Of a stretch of 10,524 nucleotides of DNA, positions 1-6,725 are shown piece by piece. The notes beneath the pieces were generated by a model that saw only the letters and a program-made list of their open reading frames with translations, did not search any database and was not told the origin of the DNA. Location of the stretch: positions 1-10,524 of the forward strand of contig CAILXE010000356.1 of the NCBI GenBank assembly GCA_903838095.1, in the 5' to 3' direction. The position numbers were made by a program, and so were the translations under genes. This DNA comes from an uncultured Chlorobiaceae bacterium. Lineage in GTDB: Bacteria; Bacteroidota; Chlorobiia; Chlorobiales; Chlorobiaceae. The stretch's first letter is position 1; every line of letters begins with the position of its first letter.

Positions 1-11
1 ATCCTTGAATT

Positions 12-668
12 TTGGGAACAAAGACAGACAAAAAAATATTCTATATAGTTCTGCTGCTTTTAGTTACCTGTCTCTTTGTTTACCGGGGTTCAGAGACAAC
101 TGCCAGCAATCATGTACGGCCAAAACTCTCCGAGTTTATGCGCGAAATTGACAGCTACAAAATAGGCGCAGACGTAGCTCTGGAAAAAGATGTCGCCAGC
201 ATGCTGAAGCTTGATGATTATGTTTTCACCAATTATAGTTACGACAATAAAAATGTTACCCTGTACGTTGGTCACTATTACAGCCTTGCCAAATTAACAG
301 CAGCTCATTCCCCTCTGGTCTGCTATCCCAGCCAAGGCTGGGTTATTGACGAGCCCGTCATCCACCAGCTAACCATTGGCTACGATACCCTTAACTATTC
401 GGAACTGGTCGCAACACTGGGAGACAAACAAGAACTGATCTTTTACTGGTATCAGGCAGGCAATAAGAGTATGCCAGTCACATCTAAGCTCAAACTTGCA
501 ACCGCAATCAATAAGCTGCGAAAGAATAATGAGCAACACGGCTTTGTACGAGTTTCGGTTCCCTTTTCCGGCACGAATCAGGACCAGGCCAGAACAACTG
601 GTCTCACGTTCATCAAAGCATTCTGGCCTCATTATCTGAACTACATCGAAAATAACAACCCACAATGA
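12..668 (+). CDS. epsI: EpsI family exosortase-associated protein (DUF3485)
   Basis: Predicted membrane-anchored or periplasmic accessory protein of an exosortase-linked exopolysaccharide system. Its biochemical role is not settled in the family. An N-terminal hydrophobic segment (about residues 9-24, IFYIVLLLLVTCLFVY) is the probable signal anchor. The family hallmark follows at residues 99-110, HSPLVCYPSQGW, with Cys104. Next come LIFYWYQ (142-148) and Arg180 in a beta-rich C-terminal half. The length of 218 aa fits free-standing EpsI proteins. The start is TTG at 12; an in-frame TGA at 6-8 rules out a much longer reading frame, but any ribosome-binding site is mostly outside the window. 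An exosortase (EpsH/Xrt) gene is expected immediately upstream. A 106-base gap separates it from the GT26 gene. Family assignment is firm; the exact start is less so. Confidence 0.85.
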   Translation: MGTKTDKKIFYIVLLLLVTCLFVYRGSETTASNHVRPKLSEFMREIDSYKIGADVALEKDVASMLKLDDYVFTNYSYDNKNVTLYVGHYYSLAKLTAAHSPLVCYPSQGWVIDEPVIHQLTIGYDTLNYSELVATLGDKQELIFYWYQAGNKSMPVTSKLKLATAINKLRKNNEQHGFVRVSVPFSGTNQDQARTTGLTFIKAFWPHYLNYIENNNPQ

Positions 669-774
669 TGACTTCCTTATGTTCAACAAAAAACAAACCT
701 TCTTTAACTGACGCTGTTAGGATGAAAATACTGTTCAAAACTTTTTTACCCGTCTTGCATTCAAAAGTGGTTGT

Positions 775-1911
775 ATGAACAAAAAAGTTTCACCCACCAC
801 CGAAGAGGCACGAGTCGAACAGGATTTTCAACGGGATGTCTGGTGCCTGTTTGGCCTACCCGTGGACAACCTCACTCTAGCGGGAACCAAACAACTCCTG
901 CACGAAAAGGCTGAGCTGCCGTATAATACCGTACTCTCCACCATCAATGTCAACTGGGTGGTACAGTCTTTTTCCGACCCTGCCTTTCGCGCGGCCATCA
1001 TCAACAGTGATATCGTGGTCCTTGACGGCAAGCCCCTTCTGTGGATAGCCAAACTCCTCGGCTACCCAATGACCGAAAATGTAGCCGGATCTACACTCAT
1101 CCAGGAACTTCACCAAGACAAAACCACCGGCACCAAACTCTCCATCTTTTTGTTTGGCGGCGAGGGTGATGCAGCCAAGCAGGCAGCAGAAGGAATCAAC
1201 AAAGACCCCGGCGGACTCAATGCTGTAGGTTCACTCAATCCGGGCTTCGGCACGGTGGATGAAATGAGCAGCGATGCCATTATTGACACCATCAACCAAG
1301 CCAGACCGGACATCCTTCTGGTTGCTCTGGGCGCCAAAAAGGGCACTCAATGGATAGAGCAAAATCGAGATCGACTTAATGCAAAAATCATCAGCCATCT
1401 GGGCGCCACAATAAATTTTCTGGCTGGCACTGTTCAACGGGCCCCGCTAATAGTCCGCCGGATTGGCATGGAGTGGGCCTGGCGAATCCTGCAGGAGCCA
1501 AAGCTCTTTCCACGGTATGCAACAGACGGTTTTATCCTGTTGCGCGTGTTAGCATCTCGTTTTTGGTTGTGGCGACAATTTCTTTCCAACCAGAAACGCT
1601 TCAGTCAACAAGACGCAGATTCAACTGTACTTCAACATGAGAATGAGAAAGAAATACTTCTCTCTTTCGGATGCAACCTTCAACTCACGCCAGTATCTCC
1701 ACTTCGCAAATTCTTTAGCAGCTGTACGTATTCTAAGAAAAATATAAGTCTTGATTTTCATCAGTCAGAATTTGCATCTGGTACCTTCCTCGCTTTGTTG
1801 CTTCTCTTATTAAAACATCAACGACACAACGGCACTCAACTCAGCATCACCAAGATAAACGATAAGATGATAAAATTATTCACACTTTTTTGTGTTCAAA
1901 AAAACATCTAG
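775..1911 (+). CDS. WecG/TagA/CpsF (GT26) glycosyltransferase with C-terminal STAS-like domain
   Basis: The N-terminal part (about residues 22-260) is a GT26 enzyme. This family transfers a sugar such as ManNAc or ManNAcA from UDP-sugar to an undecaprenyl-diphosphate-linked acceptor at the inner face of the membrane. Visible motifs are FGLPVDN (26-32), STINVNW (55-61, Thr56), VVLDGKPLLW (81-90, with Asp84 at the position of the family's proposed catalytic base), NVAGSTLIQEL (102-112), and the conserved tail QRAP..RRIGMEWAWRILQEP (221-242). Residues about 293-378 form an extra domain with a STAS pattern: ISLDFHQSEFASGTFLALLL (324-343), HNGTQLSI (351-358), then a terminal helix. A usual GT26 protein ends near 250 aa, so this is a fusion. 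The STAS-coding part is clearly more AT-rich than the GT26 part. The start is ATG 775 with a weak AAGTGG at 765-770. The acceptor and donor sugars are not deducible. Confidence 0.88.
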   Translation: MNKKVSPTTEEARVEQDFQRDVWCLFGLPVDNLTLAGTKQLLHEKAELPYNTVLSTINVNWVVQSFSDPAFRAAIINSDIVVLDGKPLLWIAKLLGYPMTENVAGSTLIQELHQDKTTGTKLSIFLFGGEGDAAKQAAEGINKDPGGLNAVGSLNPGFGTVDEMSSDAIIDTINQARPDILLVALGAKKGTQWIEQNRDRLNAKIISHLGATINFLAGTVQRAPLIVRRIGMEWAWRILQEPKLFPRYATDGFILLRVLASRFWLWRQFLSNQKRFSQQDADSTVLQHENEKEILLSFGCNLQLTPVSPLRKFFSSCTYSKKNISLDFHQSEFASGTFLALLLLLLKHQRHNGTQLSITKINDKMIKLFTLFCVQKNI

Positions 1912-2205
1912 ATCAAGATATCATCACCTGAAAAGTTTAACATTGTTTCTGTAAATTTAATTCATATTGAAACGGAAGATAATCATAAAGGGCTCAAGAC
2001 GGCGTTACGAGCTGTTTTGATAGAGTTCCCAGGCAATAAGGTAAGGCCCCTCGCTTTCAGCGCGTATCAGAATGGCTTGACCTTGACAGACTTATCGTCT
2101 TCGTGCTACTGCCACTAAGGCTTACCTCTATAAAAACAACGGGAAATTGTATTTACAGAAAAAAGATTGCCCTATCGATGATATCCAATTAACATTAATT
2201 CTATT

Positions 2206-2233
2206 TTGAACCTACTCCTGACGAAAGCATAAA
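2206..2233 (+). promoter_or_regulatory. Weak sigma70-like promoter candidate upstream of the dehydratase operon
   Basis: TTGAAC at 2206-2211 and CATAAA at 2228-2233 are separated by 16 bases. Each matches four of six positions of the -35 and -10 consensus. The site lies about 60-85 bases before the dehydratase start, where a promoter for the sugar operon would be expected. In AT-rich DNA such weak matches are common by chance, so this is only a candidate. Confidence 0.22.
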
Positions 2234-2239
2234 GGTTGA

Positions 2240-2260
2240 GGGTAATCTAACAGGTTACCC
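2240..2260 (+). repeat. Short inverted repeat GGGTAA-N9-TTACCC
   Basis: Two perfect 6-base arms, 2240-2245 and 2255-2260, are separated by 9 bases. The repeat lies just downstream of the promoter-like pair and about 30 bases before the dehydratase start. It could be an operator or a small leader hairpin. It is not followed by a T tract, so it is not a typical terminator. Function is unknown. Confidence 0.35.
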
Positions 2261-2280
2261 AAATCGTAATTAAACTAAGT

Positions 2281-2284
2281 GGAG
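2281..2284 (+). promoter_or_regulatory. Ribosome-binding site that selects the second ATG of the dehydratase
   Basis: GGAG at 2281-2284 is only one base from the ATG at 2286 but seven bases from the in-frame ATG at 2292. The second spacing is normal and the first is too tight, so translation most likely begins at 2292. Confidence 0.6.
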
Positions 2285-2291
2285 CATGAAA

Positions 2292-3284
2292 ATGACATGG
2301 CAGGGTAAGAGCGTATTGGTCACCGGAGCCGGTGGGTTTATTGGTTCTCATTTGACTCAACGATTAATTGAGTTAGGGGCAAATGTAACTGCATTAATCC
2401 ATTACGATGCACGATCAGATCGAAGCAACCTTGAATTTCTTCCTCCTGAAATGTTACAACAACTCAATATCGTTAGCGGTGATATATGCGATCCATTTTT
2501 TGTTCAAGGACTTGTTGAAGGCATAGATGTTGTCTTTCATTTAGCAGCCTTGATTCCGATCCCTTATAGTTACGTCGCTCCAGCCTCATATGTTACAACT
2601 AATATTCAAGGAACATTAAACATCTGTGAGGCATCGCGGCGAGCGCAGGTTTCTCGGGTTGTGCACACCTCTACGAGCGAAGTCTATGGCACCGCCTTGA
2701 TGTCAATCATCAACGAAAGCCATCCTCTCCAAGCCCAATCTCCTTATTCTGCAAGCAAGATTGGTGCTGACAAAATTGCGGAAAGCTATTATCGCGCAAT
2801 GGGGTTACCCGTTGCGACTATTCGCCCATTCAACACCTTTGGCCCCAGGCAATCTGCACGAGCAGTCATCCCAACAATTATATCTCAGTTATTAGCGGGG
2901 TTTCCTCAACTCAGACTAGGTAGTATTGAACCGTTGCGAGATTTCCTGTTTGTAAAGGATACAGTTGAAGGCTTTTTGGCTGTTGCGCAAAGCGACGCTT
3001 GCCTTGGATGTGTTACGAATGTCGGTACTGGTGTCGCGGTTTCAATCGGTCAAACCGCTGAACTTGCCATGAAGGTCGTCGGACGTAGTGTCCCTATTGT
3101 GACGGAGCAAAAACGTACTCGCCCGACAGGAAGTGAGGTAATGGCTCTCATCTGTGATGCATCAGCTGCGCGTGACCGCTGCCGATGGACTTCTCAATTT
3201 ACCCTTGAAGAGGGTTTACGCGAAGTCGCACATTTCATCAGTGAGCATATGGATAAATTTCGCCCAACAGAGTATACGATATGA
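2292..3284 (+). CDS. legB: LegB-type NAD-dependent nucleotide-sugar 4,6-dehydratase (extended SDR)
   Basis: Cytoplasmic short-chain dehydrogenase/reductase predicted to convert an NDP-hexose (often NDP-GlcNAc in this family) to its 4-keto-6-deoxy form. Numbered from the ATG at 2292 (330 aa), it shows the NAD-binding TGAGGFIG (11-18), TSTSEVYG (126-133), catalytic YSASK (Tyr152, Lys156), FGPRQSARAVIP (183-194) and PLRDFLFVKDT (214-224). The IPYSY, SPYSASKIGADK and GPRQSARAVIPTI segments are those of the LegB dehydratase of legionaminic acid pathways, and the length fits. The ATG at 2286 is also in frame but sits too close to the GGAG. The stop overlaps the next gene's start as ATGA (3281-3284), implying translational coupling. 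Dehydratase function is firm. Use in legionaminic acid synthesis is not supported, because the later pathway genes are absent here. Confidence 0.88.
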   Translation: MTWQGKSVLVTGAGGFIGSHLTQRLIELGANVTALIHYDARSDRSNLEFLPPEMLQQLNIVSGDICDPFFVQGLVEGIDVVFHLAALIPIPYSYVAPASYVTTNIQGTLNICEASRRAQVSRVVHTSTSEVYGTALMSIINESHPLQAQSPYSASKIGADKIAESYYRAMGLPVATIRPFNTFGPRQSARAVIPTIISQLLAGFPQLRLGSIEPLRDFLFVKDTVEGFLAVAQSDACLGCVTNVGTGVAVSIGQTAELAMKVVGRSVPIVTEQKRTRPTGSEVMALICDASAARDRCRWTSQFTLEEGLREVAHFISEHMDKFRPTEYTI

Positions 3285-4012
3285 TAAATGATGCAACTGT
3301 AGTTATCTTGGCAGGTGGTAAAGGTACACGACTTGCACCCTATACAACGGTGCTCCCCAAACCTTTGATGCCGGTGGGGGATTGGCCAATCCTGGAAATA
3401 GTTCTCCGCCAACTGCGACATTATGGCTTTCGCAATATTGTAATTTCAGTCGGTTATCTTGCGGAATTGATTCGGGCCTTTTTGGGGGATGGATCACGGT
3501 GGAACATGAATATCCGCTACGTGATAGAGGACAAACCTCTCGGGACGATAGGGCCACTCCGGCTTATTGAGGGCCTGGATAAGCCATTTATCGTCATGAA
3601 TGGTGACCTGCTCACAGATATCAATTACGCTGAGCTGTATGACTACCACACGCAAGGCGCACAAGAGGCGACAGTTGCTGTGATTGAAAAAAAAGTCCAG
3701 GTATCGTTGGGTGTGCTCGATACCGATAGCAATAATCGTCTTGTCGGCTTCAGAGAAAAACCAACCCATACATATTCAGCCAGCATGGGGATTTATGTTT
3801 ACGACCCATCGATTGTTGACCTTGTCCCTCGTGATATACACTATGGATTCGACAATTTAATGCTCGATATGTTGTCTCAAGAACGAATGGTACGCACATA
3901 CCCGTTTAACGGATTATGGCTGGACATCGGCCGGCATGAAGACTATGCATTAGCTTCTGAAATGTTTGATACCCACCGGCAACGATTTCTTCCGCCAGAC
4001 AGTTCTAAATAA
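3281..4012 (+). CDS. Sugar-1-phosphate nucleotidylyltransferase
   Basis: Cytoplasmic enzyme that joins a sugar-1-phosphate to an NTP, releasing pyrophosphate, to make the NDP-sugar for the neighbouring dehydratase. The 243 aa form a single GT-A-like NTP-transferase domain. Motifs are ILAGGKGTRL (9-18), PKPLMPVG (26-33), KPLGT (85-89), MNGDLLTD (106-113, Asp109 a probable metal ligand), GFREKP (156-161) and WLDIGRHEDY (213-222). It has neither the left-handed beta-helix of GlmU/RmlA-like bifunctional forms nor the N-terminal CBS domains of PtmE, the GlcN-1-P guanylyltransferase of the legionaminic acid pathway. The nucleotide (G, U, dT or C) cannot be read from sequence. The ATG start overlaps the dehydratase stop by four bases. 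A 51-base gap follows before the aminotransferase. Confidence 0.87.
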   Translation: MINDATVVILAGGKGTRLAPYTTVLPKPLMPVGDWPILEIVLRQLRHYGFRNIVISVGYLAELIRAFLGDGSRWNMNIRYVIEDKPLGTIGPLRLIEGLDKPFIVMNGDLLTDINYAELYDYHTQGAQEATVAVIEKKVQVSLGVLDTDSNNRLVGFREKPTHTYSASMGIYVYDPSIVDLVPRDIHYGFDNLMLDMLSQERMVRTYPFNGLWLDIGRHEDYALASEMFDTHRQRFLPPDSSK

Positions 4013-4051
4013 TGCTTTATCCTGGCTTGTCCAATAAATTGCTAATTGCAT

Positions 4052-4057
4052 AGGGAG
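4052..4057 (+). promoter_or_regulatory. Strong ribosome-binding site for the aminotransferase
   Basis: AGGGAG lies six bases before ATG 4064, within the purine run 4052-4064. It fixes the aminotransferase start at 4064. The in-frame TTG at 4046 would place this site inside the coding region and is therefore unlikely. Confidence 0.7.
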
Positions 4058-4063
4058 AGAGGA

Positions 4064-5224
4064 ATGCATTGGAAGGTCCCGTTATTCGAACCCTGTTTTG
4101 GGCCTGAGGAACTGGAGGCAGTTCAACAGCCTTTGCGTGATCAATGGATCACCATGGGTGATGTAACCCTCCGCCTTGAAAAAGCGTTTGCCAAAAAATG
4201 CGGGGTGAAACACGCAATCGCAGTTAATAACTGTACTGCCGCACTCCACTTGGCAGTGTTGGCTGCCGGTATCAAAGCTGGCGACGAAGTAATCTGCCCG
4301 ACTTTGACATTTGTGGCAACCGCCAATGCAATCCGATATGTCGATGCCACGCCTGTCTTCTGCGAACCCATAGGGCCTGAAAACCTTAACATCGGGGCAA
4401 GCCAGGCTGAAGGCCTGATTACTGCGAAGACGCGCGGAATTATGGTAGTTCATTATGCCGGCTTTCCGGTGGACATGGTTGCTATACAGGAACTTGCAAC
4501 AAAGCATAATCTTGTTATCATCGAAGATTGTGCTCATGCTTTGTTTTCAACCCTGCATGGTCGAAGCTGCGGTTCATGGGGGACTGTTGCAGGATTCAGT
4601 TTCTTTGGAAACAAGAATATAACCTGCGGCGAGGGCGGCATGGTTACGACAAATGATGATCAGATTGCCAAGTGCGTGCGAAACATGCGATCACATGGCA
4701 TGACGACCTTAACGCTCGACCGCTACAACGGAAGAGCCTTTAGCTATGATGTTATCGCACACGGTTATAATTATCGTATGGATGATATGCGAAGCGCTTT
4801 GGCATTAGCCCAACTCAATCGACTTGACGGTTTTTTGCATGAAAGATCCCGGATACGTGAAAGATATTGCAAAAATCTCAATGGAAGTCAAATCCTGATC
4901 CCGAATTTTAATTGGGAATCTATCTCCCAACGAGGCGATACTGTTGGTTATCACATTATGCCGATCATGTTACCCACTGGATGCAAGCGTGAGACTATAG
5001 CGAACCGATTAAAGGAAGATGGAATTCAATCGTCTGTTCATTACCCCCCCATACATACTTTTTCCGTGTTTTCTCAACATGTTGAAGTTCCTCTACATTT
5101 ACAGAGAGCAGAGGCAATAGCAGAGCGAGAGCTTACCTTGCCGATGTTTCCGACCATGACCAATGATCAGGTTGACCTGGTGTGCGATTCCTTGCTCGGA
5201 TCTCTTGACGAGGCATACCATTAA
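4064..5224 (+). CDS. DegT/DnrJ/EryC1/StrS family PLP-dependent sugar aminotransferase
   Basis: Predicted to aminate C4 of the 4-keto-6-deoxy nucleotide sugar made by the upstream dehydratase, probably with glutamate as donor, in the cytoplasm. Numbered from ATG 4064 (386 aa), it has NNCTAALHLA (55-64), the CPTLTFVATANAIRY segment (78-92), the cofactor-contacting Asp155 in IIEDCAHA, and the Schiff-base Lys184 in FFGNKNITCGEGGM (181-194). SHGMTTLTLDR (210-220) and GYNYRMDDMRSALA (234-247) follow. These are all normal for active members, and the length is typical. GNKNIT-GEGGM resembles perosamine-synthase-like members more than LegC as I recall it (recalled GNKIITTGGGG), which argues against a straightforward legionaminic acid pathway. 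Its 3' end is probably overlapped by the start of the flippase gene. Regiochemistry at C4 is inferred from the neighbours. Confidence 0.88.
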   Translation: MHWKVPLFEPCFGPEELEAVQQPLRDQWITMGDVTLRLEKAFAKKCGVKHAIAVNNCTAALHLAVLAAGIKAGDEVICPTLTFVATANAIRYVDATPVFCEPIGPENLNIGASQAEGLITAKTRGIMVVHYAGFPVDMVAIQELATKHNLVIIEDCAHALFSTLHGRSCGSWGTVAGFSFFGNKNITCGEGGMVTTNDDQIAKCVRNMRSHGMTTLTLDRYNGRAFSYDVIAHGYNYRMDDMRSALALAQLNRLDGFLHERSRIRERYCKNLNGSQILIPNFNWESISQRGDTVGYHIMPIMLPTGCKRETIANRLKEDGIQSSVHYPPIHTFSVFSQHVEVPLHLQRAEAIAERELTLPMFPTMTNDQVDLVCDSLLGSLDEAYH

Positions 5225-6725
5225 TAACCAAGATTGCCCACCAGCCCAAAAAGCTAACGGAGAAAATAGTAAAGAAGCCTCATCGCTACGGAAACGCGCG
5301 ATGCGCGGTTCCGCTTGGACCATTGCCGGATACCTGATAAACAACTTTCTTCGTTTAGGCTCCAACCTTGTCCTGGCCTACGCCTTATTTCCCGAAGCCT
5401 TTGCGATTGTTGCATATGCATCGATTGCTCTTCAGGGGCTTGAAATGTTTTCAGACATCGGGATTGGCCCTGCAATTGTACAGAGTCCGCGTGGCAGTGA
5501 TCCAATATTTCTGAATACAGCCTGGACGCTGCAAATCATCCGCGGCTTGTTATTATTTACAGCCACTTTCTTGCTTGGTTTTCCTGTAGCCTGGTTTTAT
5601 AATGAACCTTCCCTTGCATGGGTCATTCCGGTAACCGGTCTGAACTTCGTCATTAACGGATTGCAATCGACATCGGTTCATACCTGCAGCCGGGCAATCA
5701 ACCTTAGCCGACTCACGATCTGGGGATTGATTGAAGCAATATTGAAAGCAGCAATCACCATCACCTGGGCGCTGTTATGGCCATCTGTATGGGCTCTGAT
5801 CGGTGGAGCGCTGATCAGCTATACAGTTGGCATGTTCTTGACACATACAATATTGCCAGGCATCCGAAATCGTCTCTGTTGGGAGCGTAAGGCTGTACAG
5901 TCTATATTGAGGTTTGGCGGTTGGGTATTCCTCAGCACCATGATGACCTTTCTTGCAAATCAGGCCGATCGGTTGATTTTAGGAAAATTGGTACCAATGG
6001 GGGTTGTCGGTGTATACGGAATAGCCCTGATGTTCGCCCGTCTTCCCTACGATATCGGATCAAGACTGGCTGGATCCGTCCTGTTCCCAGTCCTTGCGTC
6101 GATAATACAGGAAGATCGTTCAAGCTTTCATCGAAAATTTCTCAAATCGCGTGACCTGATACTGGCCATCTCACAGTTTGGAATTGTTACAGTAATTATC
6201 GCATCACCATGGTTTTTCAACTTCGTGTATGATCCCCGCTACAAAGATGCATCCTTTCTTGCACCACTCTTGGGAGGAGTTGTCTGGTTCTCCATCTTAC
6301 AATCTTCGGCGGATCGTGCTTTGCTTGCTCTTGGTGATACGCATATTCTGGCAATAAGTAACTTCTGTAATTTAGTTTTTTCAACAAGTGGATGTCTCGC
6401 TGGTTATTACCTCGCAGGTATGAAGGGATTTGTCGCAGGTATTGCCCTTGGTAATCTTGCCGGGCACTCGGTTGTTTCTTGGGCTTTAGGGAAGAGAAAT
6501 CTATCTATCATAGCCCAGGACCTTCGTTATACAGTCCTTATAGCGATGGCTTTCTTCCTTGGAACAATCCCGTCTCTCGCAATATCCGGTCTCAGCATAC
6601 AGTGGTCTTTGCTCTTTGCCGCTATTGGCCTTACAGCTTCAGCAATCGTTGCCTATCAGCATGTCATGCCGTTAGTTGCCGGCCCAATACAGAATTTTTT
6701 CCACAAAATTGGTCAAAAGGTATGA
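5205..6725 (+). CDS. wzx: Wzx-like polysaccharide flippase (MOP superfamily)
   Basis: Integral inner-membrane protein expected to flip undecaprenyl-diphosphate-linked repeat units to the periplasm. The N-terminus SSLRKRAMRGSAW, followed by repeated long hydrophobic segments to the C-terminus, fits the polysaccharide-transport (PST/MOP) family, and about 500 aa is the usual size. SDIGIGPAIVQSPRG and the later NQADRLILGKL are typical family stretches. The start is uncertain. TTG 5205 has a weak GGA at 5198-5200 and gives a 20-base overlap with the aminotransferase. ATG 5163 gives a longer overlap with no ribosome-binding site. ATG 5301 lies inside the conserved N-terminal motif and is probably too late. 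A rare ATT at 5220, six bases after GAGG and overlapping the TAA, is also possible. The stop overlaps the next gene's start by four bases (ATGA, 6722-6725). Confidence 0.85.
   Translation: MTRHTINNQDCPPAQKANGENSKEASSLRKRAMRGSAWTIAGYLINNFLRLGSNLVLAYALFPEAFAIVAYASIALQGLEMFSDIGIGPAIVQSPRGSDPIFLNTAWTLQIIRGLLLFTATFLLGFPVAWFYNEPSLAWVIPVTGLNFVINGLQSTSVHTCSRAINLSRLTIWGLIEAILKAAITITWALLWPSVWALIGGALISYTVGMFLTHTILPGIRNRLCWERKAVQSILRFGGWVFLSTMMTFLANQADRLILGKLVPMGVVGVYGIALMFARLPYDIGSRLAGSVLFPVLASIIQEDRSSFHRKFLKSRDLILAISQFGIVTVIIASPWFFNFVYDPRYKDASFLAPLLGGVVWFSILQSSADRALLALGDTHILAISNFCNLVFSTSGCLAGYYLAGMKGFVAGIALGNLAGHSVVSWALGKRNLSIIAQDLRYTVLIAMAFFLGTIPSLAISGLSIQWSLLFAAIGLTASAIVAYQHVMPLVAGPIQNFFHKIGQKV

Larger units (their letters stand above)
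1912..2285 (+). other. Intergenic region with possible decayed coding sequence
   Basis: No confident gene is present in these 374 bases. The frame of the upstream GT26-STAS gene stays open for 68 codons after its TAG, from 1912 to a TAA at 2116-2118. A second stretch, offset by +1, is open from 2087 to a TGA at 2207-2209 and reads like protein (AYLYKNNGKLYLQKKDCP). The two overlap, so they could be one frameshifted remnant about 100 codons long. Neither has a convincing start codon with a ribosome-binding site, and no family is recognised. No transposase signature, tRNA or clear intrinsic terminator was found. The 3' end carries a small inverted repeat and a weak promoter-like pair, listed separately. 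Confidence 0.4.

Noticed and set aside
369..689. 106-codon open frame on the - strand
   Set aside because: It is antisense to the EpsI-like gene, whose family motifs are intact; no independent support.
1981..2120. Possible insertion-sequence or transposase remnant in the 374-base gap
   Set aside because: No terminal inverted repeats, target-site duplication or transposase motif could be seen on either strand.
4082..4537. 151-codon open frame on the - strand
   Set aside because: It lies entirely opposite the well-supported aminotransferase, shows no recognisable domain, and has no plausible start context.
2292..5224. Full legionaminic or pseudaminic acid pathway
   Set aside because: No NeuB-like synthase, hydrolysing epimerase or CMP-sugar synthetase is present, and the aminotransferase motif differs from that recalled for LegC.
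6479..6721. N-terminal extension of the GT4 gene into the flippase gene
   Set aside because: It lies out of frame inside the conserved flippase coding region, its sequence is unlike a GT-B N-terminus, and ATG 6722 with the ATGA overlap is a better start.
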